Source: an uncultured Prevotella sp. (lineage in GTDB: Bacteria > Bacteroidota > Bacteroidia > Bacteroidales > Bacteroidaceae). From it: DNA of 15,887 nucleotides. The position numbers and the translations under genes were made by a program. Of the stretch, positions 6,174-12,849 are shown piece by piece; the first letter of the stretch is position 1; the number at the start of each line of letters is the position of its first letter. The stretch is from positions 1 to 15,887 of the forward strand of contig CAMQBP010000025.1 in assembly GCA_946999025.1 (NCBI GenBank). Reading direction: 5' to 3'. The notes beneath the pieces are model-generated. The model worked only from the letters and a program-made list of their open reading frames with translations. It did not search any database and was not told the DNA's origin.

Positions 6174-6404
6174 TTAATTCTTGATTACCTTCTTGCCGCC
6201 AACGATGTACACACCGCGTGGCAAGCTCTCAACGTTGGTGCCGAGATACACCCCATCGAGGGTATATACGCTGTCCTTGGGAGTGGGTGCGTCGGTTGTA
6301 GGATGGGCAATACCGGTAGCGTCGGGTACAATCACCACTTCGCTCTTCACCACTTCGCCGTCATTATTTCTCAGAAGTGGGGCAAAACACGGTTTCTTAT
6401 TCAT
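6174..6404 (-). pseudogene. C-terminal remnant of a secreted surface protein (76-codon open frame)
   Basis: The end of this frame, SVYTLDGVYLGTNVESLPRGVYIVGGKKVIKN (read in two parts: YTLDGVYLGT and LPRGVYIVGGKKVIKN), resembles the short C-terminal sorting-type segment that ends many Prevotella/Bacteroides exported proteins (Y-x-L-D-G ... L-P-x-G-(V/I)-Y-I-(V/I)-x-G-K-K). Nothing before it looks like a secreted protein: there is no signal peptide and an in-frame TAG sits 10 codons upstream of the ATG. The ATG overlaps the stop of the ATPase gene (GAATGAATAA). The simplest reading is that the rest of the gene was lost when the ATPase gene arrived. Translation as a small protein coupled to the ATPase cannot be excluded. 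Confidence 0.5.
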
Positions 6405-7719
6405 TCGGCAAAAGCCTATAAAACCAATCTGCTAAGGGTGAAGGACAACTGAGCAATCCCTCATTGTATTGTAGATTGAGAAAAGAGAAACGGATACGTT
6501 CCTGTGGGTGGTATCGCTCGTTATAGACAGATAGGCTTCTGCCACTCACACAATTTTCTGCCTTTACCTCTATCGGTATGATACGCTCACCCCATTGGAT
6601 AACGAATTCTATCTCCGCACGACTGTCGGGCGACCAGTAGTACGGAATGTCGTCTTTCAACAACGGCATGAGCGACTGCAAGATGGCGTTCTCCGCCATA
6701 CTGCCCTTAAATTCCGTATAGTTGGCATTGGCATTCAGGGTGACAGTGGCAGGAAGCCGTGCCAGTCGGCGAAGCAACCCGCAATCACAAGCATATACCT
6801 TGAAAGCCGACGGATCTGCGTAGGCTGAAATAGGAAGTCCGGGTTTGGTAATGTTGAACACCCTGTAAATTATTCCGGCATCCTCCAGCCAAAGCAGTGC
6901 GTCTTCATAGTCCTTTGACCTTGCGCCTGGCTTTACAATCTTGAAGATGAACTTTCGGTTTTCCTTGGCAAGTTGCGAGGGCAGCGAGCGCCAGATGGCA
7001 TGGATGCGTGGAATCTCCCTCGGTGTAGCGTACTTGGCAAAGTCAAGTTCGTAGAGGTCAAGAATGTCTTGCTGCACTTTCTCCACAGCCTCCATGCCTT
7101 TGTTGCCAAGAAGGCTAATAACTGCTTCGGGCATGCCACCGCACACGAGGTAACGCCTGTACTCCGTTTTCAACTTGTTGAGTACAATTTCAGGCAGGTG
7201 ACTGGCCTCATGCAGATTTTCTACATAGCTAAACGTTTTCTCATCGGCAGCACGCAGAAACTCTCGGAACGTGATGGGGTACATACGCATGATGCTCACC
7301 TTGCCCACTGGCACCGTCATGCTGCGCCTCTTCACGGCTACGCCAAGCAGACTTCCAGCGGCAATGACATGGTACGCTGGCGCATCTTCATAGAAGTATT
7401 TTAGGCTGTTCAATGCCTCCTCGCACTCCTGAATCTCATCGAAGATAATCAGCGTCTTACCTGCCACAATGGGAACCTCCGTATACAGCGAAAGCTCTTT
7501 CAGGATTCTCTCCGGACTCTTGGAAGTTTGAAAGACAGACCTTAACTCTGGCTGACGGTCAAAATCGAACTTGGCGCAATAGTCAAATTCCTCCTTGCCA
7601 AACGCTTCCATTGCCCAGGTCTTGCCTATCTGCCTTGCTCCCTTTAATAGAATTGGCTTCCTGTCCGTTTCTTCTTTCCACCTCCTAAAGGTGTCTATGA
7701 TGTCTCTTCGTATTTCCAT
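6397..7719 (-). CDS. AAA_14 / DUF4143 family ATPase, 440 aa
   Basis: These proteins combine an N-terminal AAA ATPase with a C-terminal DUF4143 region that has a PD-(D/E)XK nuclease-like fold. They are abundant, often multi-copy accessory genes in Bacteroidetes and their cellular role is unclear. Seen here: Walker A GARQIGKT (residues 27-34), Walker B LIIFDE (D94-E95), the GSLLGV segment that follows sensor 1 in this family, a helical middle and, near the C-terminus, E371-F ... P-I-E384-V-K386, matching the (D/E)-x-E/x-E-x-K nuclease-like core. Length is close to normal (about 400-440), so the gene looks intact. A promoter and a short hairpin leader lie upstream. It sits between two decayed gene fragments, which suggests it came in by horizontal transfer or rearrangement. 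Confidence 0.92.
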   Translation of the reverse strand: MEIRRDIIDTFRRWKEETDRKPILLKGARQIGKTWAMEAFGKEEFDYCAKFDFDRQPELRSVFQTSKSPERILKELSLYTEVPIVAGKTLIIFDEIQECEEALNSLKYFYEDAPAYHVIAAGSLLGVAVKRRSMTVPVGKVSIMRMYPITFREFLRAADEKTFSYVENLHEASHLPEIVLNKLKTEYRRYLVCGGMPEAVISLLGNKGMEAVEKVQQDILDLYELDFAKYATPREIPRIHAIWRSLPSQLAKENRKFIFKIVKPGARSKDYEDALLWLEDAGIIYRVFNITKPGLPISAYADPSAFKVYACDCGLLRRLARLPATVTLNANANYTEFKGSMAENAILQSLMPLLKDDIPYYWSPDSRAEIEFVIQWGERIIPIEVKAENCVSGRSLSVYNERYHPQERIRFSFLNLQYNEGLLSCPSPLADWFYRLLPNE

Positions 7720-7754
7720 TGTTTACATTTTTAAGTGCAGAAAAGTGTGATAAT

Positions 7755-7770
7755 CTACATTTTTCTGTAG
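7755..7770. repeat. Short inverted repeat in the ATPase gene leader
   Basis: CTACA (7755-7759) and TGTAG (7766-7770) are complementary around a 6-nt T-rich spacer. It lies just downstream of the predicted transcription start of the ATPase gene (about 7773) and could be an operator or a leader hairpin. With only 5 bp per arm it could be chance. Confidence 0.3.
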
Positions 7771-7779
7771 TTGTTAATG

Positions 7780-7810
7780 CAAAAATAGCAATTAATCATA
7801 AAACGGACAA
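7780..7810 (-). promoter_or_regulatory. Bacteroidetes-type promoter for the ATPase gene
   Basis: On the minus strand TTG (7808-7810), a 20-nt spacer and TATTTTTG (7780-7787) match the -33/-7 pattern. The predicted start near 7773 leaves about 54 nt before the ATG at 7719. Confidence 0.6.
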
Positions 7811-8149
7811 GTTTTGTGGAAGAAATATGGAGATGAAAGTCACGATTTTTTATGACAAAAGGTTGTTGATGGTTAAAAACAATTATTTTCTTTGTTTTAA
7901 CAACAAATTGGAAGCGTGAAACAACATCTTTGTATTTGGACTGTCAATGATTTGCAATTGAAGGCCAAACTGATGGACTTTGAAGAACGTAGTCAATGGG
8001 TTTGTACTTGTATCTATATATTGTTGTTAATCAGCTTGTTAGGTAAATATTGTTTGCTATCTATCCTACAACACCAGATGCATGTAGTCAACCTGCTCAA
8101 CCTGCTCAACCTGTTTCGGCCGAAGATAGAAGGGTTGGCGTGAGGCGGT
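7811..8149. other. AT-rich stretch without a convincing gene
   Basis: This segment is markedly AT-rich and has open plus-strand frames (7719-7919 and 7916-8143), but neither encodes a recognisable family. The second is low-complexity at its end because of a 9-bp tandem repeat (GTCAACCTG then two CTCAACCTG, 8087-8113). I see no RNA gene and no mobile-element ends. It is best read as decayed or foreign DNA between the ATPase promoter and the receptor fragment. Confidence 0.5.
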
Positions 8150-8350
8150 TTCCTGCTTTATTTTCCGCAAACGTTCTGGAACCAAGCCAAAGTGACCTTG
8201 GGTATCGACAACCTCTTCAACTAAAAGCCCAGTACCTTGAGCTCGGGTGTCACCTTGTTCAACGTGCCCGGAACCTGCGGTGCACGCGGCTATGTGCAGG
8301 TAGAATTCTTGGTCGACCAACTCGTAAAATCTCTGAAACGAAAACGATGA
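8150..8350 (+). pseudogene. 3' end of a probable TonB-dependent outer-membrane receptor, decayed
   Basis: One plus-strand frame reads TFWNQAKVTLGIDNLFN, then a stop (TAA, 8222-8224), then KPSTLSSGVTLFNVPGTCGARGYVQVEF and LVDQLVKSLKRKR up to TGA at 8350. The x-V-T-L-G-I-D-N-L-F-N pattern is the near-C-terminal beta-barrel signature of TonB-dependent receptors. The TAA is one base from CAA, giving the plausible NLFNQKPS. The frame is closed by TGA (8141-8143) just upstream, so only the last 65 or so codons survive. A further sign of a former gene is the ATGA overlap with the next start. The receptor assignment is inference from a short stretch; what is clear is that a coding frame of this kind continues in good condition across a single stop. 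Confidence 0.55.
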
Positions 8351-8412
8351 AAAAATATATAGTCCTACTTCTCACGCTCACCCTCATTCCTCGTATGCCG
8401 TCTCGTCTTTGA
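8347..8412 (+). pseudogene. 5' stub of a lost secreted-protein gene (signal peptide only)
   Basis: ATGAAAAAATATATAG opens a frame MKKYIVLLLTLTLIP, a typical exported or lipoprotein signal peptide start (two lysines then a Leu-rich core). The ATG overlaps the receptor fragment's TGA (ATGA), the usual coupling of a receptor gene with a companion in Bacteroidetes. After about 15 codons the sequence runs into the 3' end of queC on the other strand, and the frame ends at 8412. The rest of the gene is missing; the break lies near 8384-8392. Confidence 0.5.
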
Positions 8413-9040
8413 TACCGGCATACGCCAGAGCCTCTTTGCGCTCAACGCAAGTGCCGCATTTGCCGCACTGTTTCTCTCCGCCTTTGTAGCACGACCACGT
8501 TTCGGAATAATCAATTCCCAAACGCTTACCATGTACGGCTATCTCGCCTTTGCTGATGTTGGTATAAGGTGCCAAGATGGTAATGCCCTCAAACGTACCT
8601 GCTGACATTGCCTTCGAGAAACTATCGATAAACGCTGGACGGCAGTCGGGATAAATCGTATGATCGCCGCCATGATTGGCTATCATCACATATTGTAAAT
8701 GGTTGCTCACCGCCAGTCCGCAGCCTATGGCCAGCATGATGCCATTGCGAAAAGGCACGACGGTAGACTTCATATTCTCTTCGTCGTAATGTCCTTCGGG
8801 GATGGCCTCTGAACCTTCCAACAAACTACTTTTAAAGTAGTCGTGCATGAACTCCAGGGGAATGGTGATGTGCCGAATACCCAACCGCTGGCAATGCATC
8901 TTGGCCAAAGGAATTTCTCGTTGGTTGTGATTGCTGCCATAATCGAACGACACGCCTATGGCTATGCGCTGTTGGTATTCGTAGAGCATGGTGATGGAGT
9001 CCATGCCTCCGCTGACTATGATTAAACTATCTTTTTCCAT
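8384..9040 (-). CDS. queC: 7-cyano-7-deazaguanine synthase QueC, 218 aa
   Basis: QueC converts 7-carboxy-7-deazaguanine to preQ0 with ATP and ammonia, on the route to queuosine in tRNA (or to 7-deazaguanine DNA modification). Seen in the sequence: the PP-loop ATPase motif SGGMDS (residues 10-15), FDYGSNHNQRE, VVPFRNGIMLAIGCGLA, ANHGGDHTIYPDCRPAFI, the P-Y-T-N-I-S-K segment, and four zinc-binding cysteines near the end (C184, C192, C195, C198 in SCYKGGEKQCGKCGTC). Length is normal for the family, and the start is fixed by the PP-loop position. Other que genes that often lie next to queC (queE, queF) are absent; the downstream neighbour is a decayed gene fragment read in the other direction. 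A 213-bp leader precedes it, and I find no clean promoter there, so it may be read through from the muramic acid operon. Confidence 0.96.
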   Translation of the reverse strand: MEKDSLIIVSGGMDSITMLYEYQQRIAIGVSFDYGSNHNQREIPLAKMHCQRLGIRHITIPLEFMHDYFKSSLLEGSEAIPEGHYDEENMKSTVVPFRNGIMLAIGCGLAVSNHLQYVMIANHGGDHTIYPDCRPAFIDSFSKAMSAGTFEGITILAPYTNISKGEIAVHGKRLGIDYSETWSCYKGGEKQCGKCGTCVERKEALAYAGIKDETAYEE

Positions 9041-9253
9041 TTTCTTTCTTTTCCTTTTCTTTTCTTTCTATGTTGTTATCCTATAATACGCTTCCATGAA
9101 TGAAGTAGATTCATCTCACCTTCAACGGAAGCAGCCGACATGAATCGTCCGTGTTACCAGGCAGAAAATCCCACCGTTTACAGTCGAATCAGCTGGTTCA
9201 TCATGCTGACAGGCTAAGCAGCTATGTGTATCTTCTGGTTGTTGTTATCGATG
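9041..9253 (-). promoter_or_regulatory. queC leader with a possible H-type pseudoknot and homopurine tract
   Basis: In the RNA sense, TCCGT/ACGGA (DNA 9148-9152 with 9125-9129) and ATGAATC/GATTCAT (9140-9146 with 9108-9114) can both pair. The two stems cross with loops of 1, 10 and 10 nt, the topology of an H-type pseudoknot. A competing hairpin is CTTC-AACG-GAAG (9120-9131). Between it and the ATG runs a 29-nt homopurine tract (9041-9069 on the minus strand), which may serve as an A/G-rich initiation region. I do not see the known preQ1-I core (conserved C-rich loop with an A-rich tail). The pairing is seen, the regulatory role is inferred. Confidence 0.35.
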
Positions 9254-11110
9254 TTATAAATATTTTTTCAACACTTTCATCCATTCTTCATATCCCTTTT
9301 CTGTTAGATGTAGGCCATCGTAGGTCAGTTCTTGGCGCATGATATGTGTGCCTGGCTCAGTAAATAGGGGGAAGAGATTGATGTAAGTAACGTGATTTTG
9401 CTTTGCCCATGCCTGCAACCTCGCGTTGATTTCGGGTATCTGTTCGGTCTTACCCACCAGTCGTTTCCATCTACCTGTTGATTCGCGGATAGGAAGCATA
9501 CTCTGTAGATAGAGCTTGGTTTGTGGTGATTCGCGTCGGATGCGTTCCGTCAGTCGTATAATCATGTTGGCAATGCTGTCGGTGCTGAGGTCGTGGCTCA
9601 CGTCGTTTACCCCAACCATCAAGAATATCTTGGCAGGATGTGCGGGCAAGATGGTGTGCAACCGGTCGTAAATGCCTGTGGCTACATCGCCACTGATGCC
9701 GCGGTTGATGACCTTTTTGTTACCCAACTTGGCAGCCCAATCTTTGCCACCCTCCGTAATGCTGTTTCCCAACATCACGATATTGTTTTTCTGTATGGCA
9801 GGTTCGTTTTCGAATTGCAGCATGCGTTGGTAGTAATGCTCATGGTACAAAGGTTCCTCATTGGTGATGCTTGCTGCAACGGCGTTGGCCACCAAGGCCC
9901 GCAAACGCACGGTGTTGCCCTTGTCATGCGGATGTACGCAGTTGGTAAGCAGGATGATGGTGAGGTCGTTCAATGGGTCTATCACGATAGAAGTACCCGT
10001 ATATCCCGTATGTCCGTAGGTCTCGTTGCTCAACAAATCGCCTTTATTCGAGGCGTATGGCGACGACACGTCCCATCCTAAGCTGCGTCCAAAGTCTTTC
10101 AGGCTTGATGGAATGGTGCGCATGGCTTGGATGGTGTTGGGTGACAGGATGCGTTTGCCGTTCCACGAACCTCCGTTTTGCAGCATGGCACAAAGCACAG
10201 CCAGGTCGGAAGCTGTTGAAAATAAGCCGGCATTGCCTGATATCCCCGCGTTCATGACGCGTGCCAAAGGGTCATGAACCTGTCCCTTGAGCACTTGTCC
10301 GTTGGCTTGTTGCTCGGTAGGAGCGAGGGGATAAGCGGCAGAGTCGTTTCTTTTGCCCCATCGTGGCTCATCGGTGTTCGTCCAATTTCCCTTTTTGTCT
10401 TGTGCGCAGGGTATGAAGTCGGTGTGGCTCATACCTAATGGAATGAAGATGTTTTCGGCACAAAAGGTTCTTAACGATTGATGGGTAATGTGTTCTATGA
10501 TGCGTTGCAAGGTGATATAGTTTAGACAACTATACCGCATGTCCGTACCTGGTTTGTATTGTCGCTGGCATTGGTCGATGTAACGTGCCAACACTTGTCG
10601 CTTGTCTGCGCCGCGCTCGCTACTCAATTGTTTGACGGGCGCGTAGGCAGGCAGGCCTGATGTATGCGTCAGCAGGTTGCTGATGCGTATGGTTGTGGTG
10701 TCATTTTGTTGGCTGTTCCAACTTTGAAAGTGGGGCAGATACATCTTGACAGCATCCGCAGTGCGCAACAATCCCCGTTCAATGAGGAGCATGGTAGCCA
10801 TCGTTGTAGCCACTGGTTTGGTACACGACGCCAGGTCAAAAACCGTGTTCGTGGTCATGGGTTCCACCGTCGGAATGAGCTGACGGTTGCCGTATGCTTT
10901 GAGATAGGCCATTTTGCCATGTCTAACCACCGCTAACACTGCTCCGGGAATTTGCTTCTCACGGATGGCTTGGTTGATAACGCTGTCAGCATTTTGCAGA
11001 CGCAGCCTGTTCATGCCTACTTGTTCGGGGTAGACTACCGGGATATCGTTGGCCCTGATGGAGGAAAGCATCCCCACCATCAAGAGCAACAGAAAGCTCA
11101 TTCGTTTCAT
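9254..11110 (-). CDS. Exported AmiE/beta-lactamase-fold hydrolase fused to an SGNH esterase, 618 aa
   Basis: Two enzymes lie in one exported chain. Residues 1-20 (MKRMSFLLLLMVGMLSS-) are a signal peptide. About 25-415 is a serine hydrolase of the class C beta-lactamase/AmiE type: S95-C-T-K98 carries the nucleophile, the second motif is Y193-S-C-L-N197, and H367-T-G369 replaces KTG. About 440-618 is an SGNH domain: GNSIT (nucleophile S450), GISGD (471-475), GVND (500-503) and D598-G-L-H601 with the other triad members. Each region looks complete, so both sites are probably active. The first domain's relative, B. subtilis AmiE (YbbE), removes peptides from MurNAc; SGNH enzymes often remove O-acetyl groups. 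That the fusion trims both peptide and O-acetyl from MurNAc is inference. It is the last gene of the salvage operon, 31 bp after murQ. Nothing in the 618 residues suggests a frameshift. Confidence 0.85.
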   Translation of the reverse strand: MKRMSFLLLLMVGMLSSIRANDIPVVYPEQVGMNRLRLQNADSVINQAIREKQIPGAVLAVVRHGKMAYLKAYGNRQLIPTVEPMTTNTVFDLASCTKPVATTMATMLLIERGLLRTADAVKMYLPHFQSWNSQQNDTTTIRISNLLTHTSGLPAYAPVKQLSSERGADKRQVLARYIDQCQRQYKPGTDMRYSCLNYITLQRIIEHITHQSLRTFCAENIFIPLGMSHTDFIPCAQDKKGNWTNTDEPRWGKRNDSAAYPLAPTEQQANGQVLKGQVHDPLARVMNAGISGNAGLFSTASDLAVLCAMLQNGGSWNGKRILSPNTIQAMRTIPSSLKDFGRSLGWDVSSPYASNKGDLLSNETYGHTGYTGTSIVIDPLNDLTIILLTNCVHPHDKGNTVRLRALVANAVAASITNEEPLYHEHYYQRMLQFENEPAIQKNNIVMLGNSITEGGKDWAAKLGNKKVINRGISGDVATGIYDRLHTILPAHPAKIFLMVGVNDVSHDLSTDSIANMIIRLTERIRRESPQTKLYLQSMLPIRESTGRWKRLVGKTEQIPEINARLQAWAKQNHVTYINLFPLFTEPGTHIMRQELTYDGLHLTEKGYEEWMKVLKKYL

Positions 11111-11141
11111 CGTTGATATGTTTTTAAGTTAAGGGTGGTCA

Positions 11142-11969
11142 TCATTCGTCCTTCGTGGGTAGTTTTGTTTCTTGCAACACCTTTTCTACCGAGCCGTGAA
11201 GTAGCAGCAGACTTTTGGCTTTGCCATAGTCTAACCCCAGTATGTCGACCAGCATGCGCGTGCCACGGTCTACGAGTTTTTGGTTGGTCAGCTGCATGTT
11301 GACCATCTTGTTGCCCTTCACCCGTCCTAATTGTATCATGACAGCGGTGCTAATCATGTTGAGAATCATTTTTTGTCCCGTACCCGATTTCATGCGCGAG
11401 CTACCGGTGACATACTCTGGTCCGACAATCATTTCGATGGCGATGTCCGACTCGGCTGCCATTGGCGAATCAGGATTGCTGGTGATGCAGGCTGTCAGAA
11501 TGCCATGTTCGCGTGCGTCGCGCAGTGCGCCCACAACGTATGGCGTCGTACCCGATGCGGCAATACCAATCACGGTATCATTGCTGTTGATATTATGCTC
11601 TGCCAACTCGTTCCAACCATGTTCCTCATCGTCTTCTGCCGCTTCAACCGCATTGCGCAAAGCCGTGTCGCCACCAGCAATCAGTCCGATGACTAATGTT
11701 TTTGAAACGCCGAAGGTAGGGGGCAGTTCAGAAGCATCCAATACGCCTAAACGGCCACTGGTTCCGGCTCCCATGTAGAAAATTCGACCGCCTTGTTTCA
11801 TCCTTGGTACAATCAGCTTGACCAATTTGGCTATTTGTGGAATGGTTTTTTGTACGGCCAACGCCACCTTTTGATCTTCGGTGTTGATGTCTTGTAAAAG
11901 TTCTTCTACCGACTTATGTTCCAAGTCGTTGTACAGCGAAGCTTCTTCGGTTATCTTCTTAAAGCTCAT
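11142..11969 (-). CDS. murQ: N-acetylmuramic acid 6-phosphate etherase MurQ, 275 aa
   Basis: MurQ removes the D-lactyl ether from MurNAc-6-phosphate, yielding GlcNAc-6-phosphate and D-lactate, and so links wall sugars to amino-sugar metabolism. Seen here: the SIS-domain phosphosugar site GAGTSGRLG (residues 67-75), LDASELPPTFGV with the first catalytic Glu region (E81), AEDDEEHG (around 111-118) with the second, IAASGTTPYVVGAL and EYVTGSSRMKSGTGQKMILNM, all diagnostic of MurQ. It is slightly shorter than E. coli MurQ (about 298). The frame is open to 12113, but the start at 11969 begins the conserved MSFKKITEEASLYNDLE and is fixed by AGGAGG 7 nt upstream; the extra 48 codons overlap murK. The gap to the kinase gene is 17 bp. 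It acts directly on the product of that kinase. Confidence 0.97.
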   Translation of the reverse strand: MSFKKITEEASLYNDLEHKSVEELLQDINTEDQKVALAVQKTIPQIAKLVKLIVPRMKQGGRIFYMGAGTSGRLGVLDASELPPTFGVSKTLVIGLIAGGDTALRNAVEAAEDDEEHGWNELAEHNINSNDTVIGIAASGTTPYVVGALRDAREHGILTACITSNPDSPMAAESDIAIEMIVGPEYVTGSSRMKSGTGQKMILNMISTAVMIQLGRVKGNKMVNMQLTNQKLVDRGTRMLVDILGLDYGKAKSLLLLHGSVEKVLQETKLPTKDE

Positions 11970-11985
11970 GACGTATCCTCCTGTT
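11970..11985 (-). promoter_or_regulatory. Strong Shine-Dalgarno fixing the murQ start
   Basis: AGGAGG followed by 7 nt and ATG (11967-11969) on the minus strand. It rules out the longer in-frame start within the kinase gene. Confidence 0.7.
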
Positions 11986-11986
11986 T

Positions 11987-12835
11987 TTATAATGTGTGGT
12001 ATTTGAGCAGTCCCTCCATGGGGGCTTTGCTGATGGTTCCTATCTTCACGCCCAATGCCTGTGCGGCTTCGGTTAGTTCCGATTGATAGACAAGTGCGAT
12101 GGTGCCAATGCAATTCATGGGATATTTATGGTAATCGTATTGCATGACATTGCGGCGGATAAAATCAGAGAAAGCGTTTACCAGCAGTGCATGCACGGCT
12201 TTGTGTGTTTTATGCTGCTCCAAAAATACGTTCAGGCTGGCTAAATAACGACTTGGAAATGGTTTGCGGTAAACATTTTCAATAATGTCGGCCATGTTGG
12301 TGTTGAACTGTGCGAAAAATTCTTCTTTGAGTTGATCGTCCAACTGGTTTTTTAAGAGGTCGCTCACCAACCGCTTACCTAAGTTGGCGCCACTCCCTTC
12401 ATCGCCAAGGATAAAGCCAAGAGCAGGCACTTGCCATGCTATTTGCTTGCCATCGTAGAAACATGAATTCGACCCTGTGCCCAAGATGCAGGCAATTCCA
12501 GGCTCTTTTCCGCACAAAGCGCGAGCCGCAGCCAAGAGGTCTGAGTTTACTTCAACCTTTTCGTCTACCGTGAGCACCTGTCGCAGGGCATTTTCAACCA
12601 CTGAAACCTTTTCGGGTATGCAGCCAGCTCCATAGAAGAAGATGTTGGAAAAATGTTTGGTGGGCAGGTGAGGCAAAAGATTTTCCGTGATTTCAGCTAT
12701 TATTTCGTCGGTCGATTGAAAGACAGGATTCATCCCTTTTGTGGTGATGACCTTTCCCAATTGATTGTCTTCAATGACCGCCCAATCTGTTTTTGTCGAG
12801 CCACTGTCGGCTATCAAATATATGTTTTGTTTCAT
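11987..12835 (-). CDS. murK: BadF-family MurNAc/GlcNAc kinase (MurK-like), 282 aa
   Basis: The BadF/BadG/BcrA/BcrD ATPase family includes GlcNAc kinase and the MurNAc/GlcNAc kinase MurK described in Clostridium and Tannerella. Seen here: the N-terminal ATPase phosphate-1 motif DSGSTKTDW (residues 10-18), YGAGC, the second phosphate motif CILGTGSNSC, and GDEGSGANLG. The length (282) is normal for such kinases. It stands directly before murQ, whose substrate is MurNAc-6-phosphate, and after the candidate MurNAc transporter, so MurNAc is the expected substrate; GlcNAc as a second substrate is likely from the family. The stop is 17 bp before the murQ start and the start is 14 bp after the previous gene. 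Substrate is inferred from context; the kinase fold is clear. Confidence 0.9.
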   Translation of the reverse strand: MKQNIYLIADSGSTKTDWAVIEDNQLGKVITTKGMNPVFQSTDEIIAEITENLLPHLPTKHFSNIFFYGAGCIPEKVSVVENALRQVLTVDEKVEVNSDLLAAARALCGKEPGIACILGTGSNSCFYDGKQIAWQVPALGFILGDEGSGANLGKRLVSDLLKNQLDDQLKEEFFAQFNTNMADIIENVYRKPFPSRYLASLNVFLEQHKTHKAVHALLVNAFSDFIRRNVMQYDYHKYPMNCIGTIALVYQSELTEAAQALGVKIGTISKAPMEGLLKYHTL

Positions 12836-12849
12836 GTCGTGCAGTAATT

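Noticed and set aside
8087..8113. Three near-identical 9-bp units (GTCAACCTG, CTCAACCTG, CTCAACCTG)
   Set aside because: Too short and isolated to be a CRISPR, iteron or variable repeat locus; recorded only as a local tandem repeat.
7719..8143. Two short plus-strand frames in the AT-rich stretch
   Set aside because: No recognisable protein family, low complexity at the end, and composition typical of non-coding AT-rich DNA.
9041..9253. A known preQ1-I riboswitch before queC
   Set aside because: The conserved loop and A-rich tail of the known preQ1-I class are not visible; only a possible pseudoknot of a different kind is reported.
11142..12113. A 323-residue start for murQ
   Set aside because: The extra 48 residues overlap the kinase gene and lie before a clear AGGAGG site and the conserved MSFKKITEEA start.
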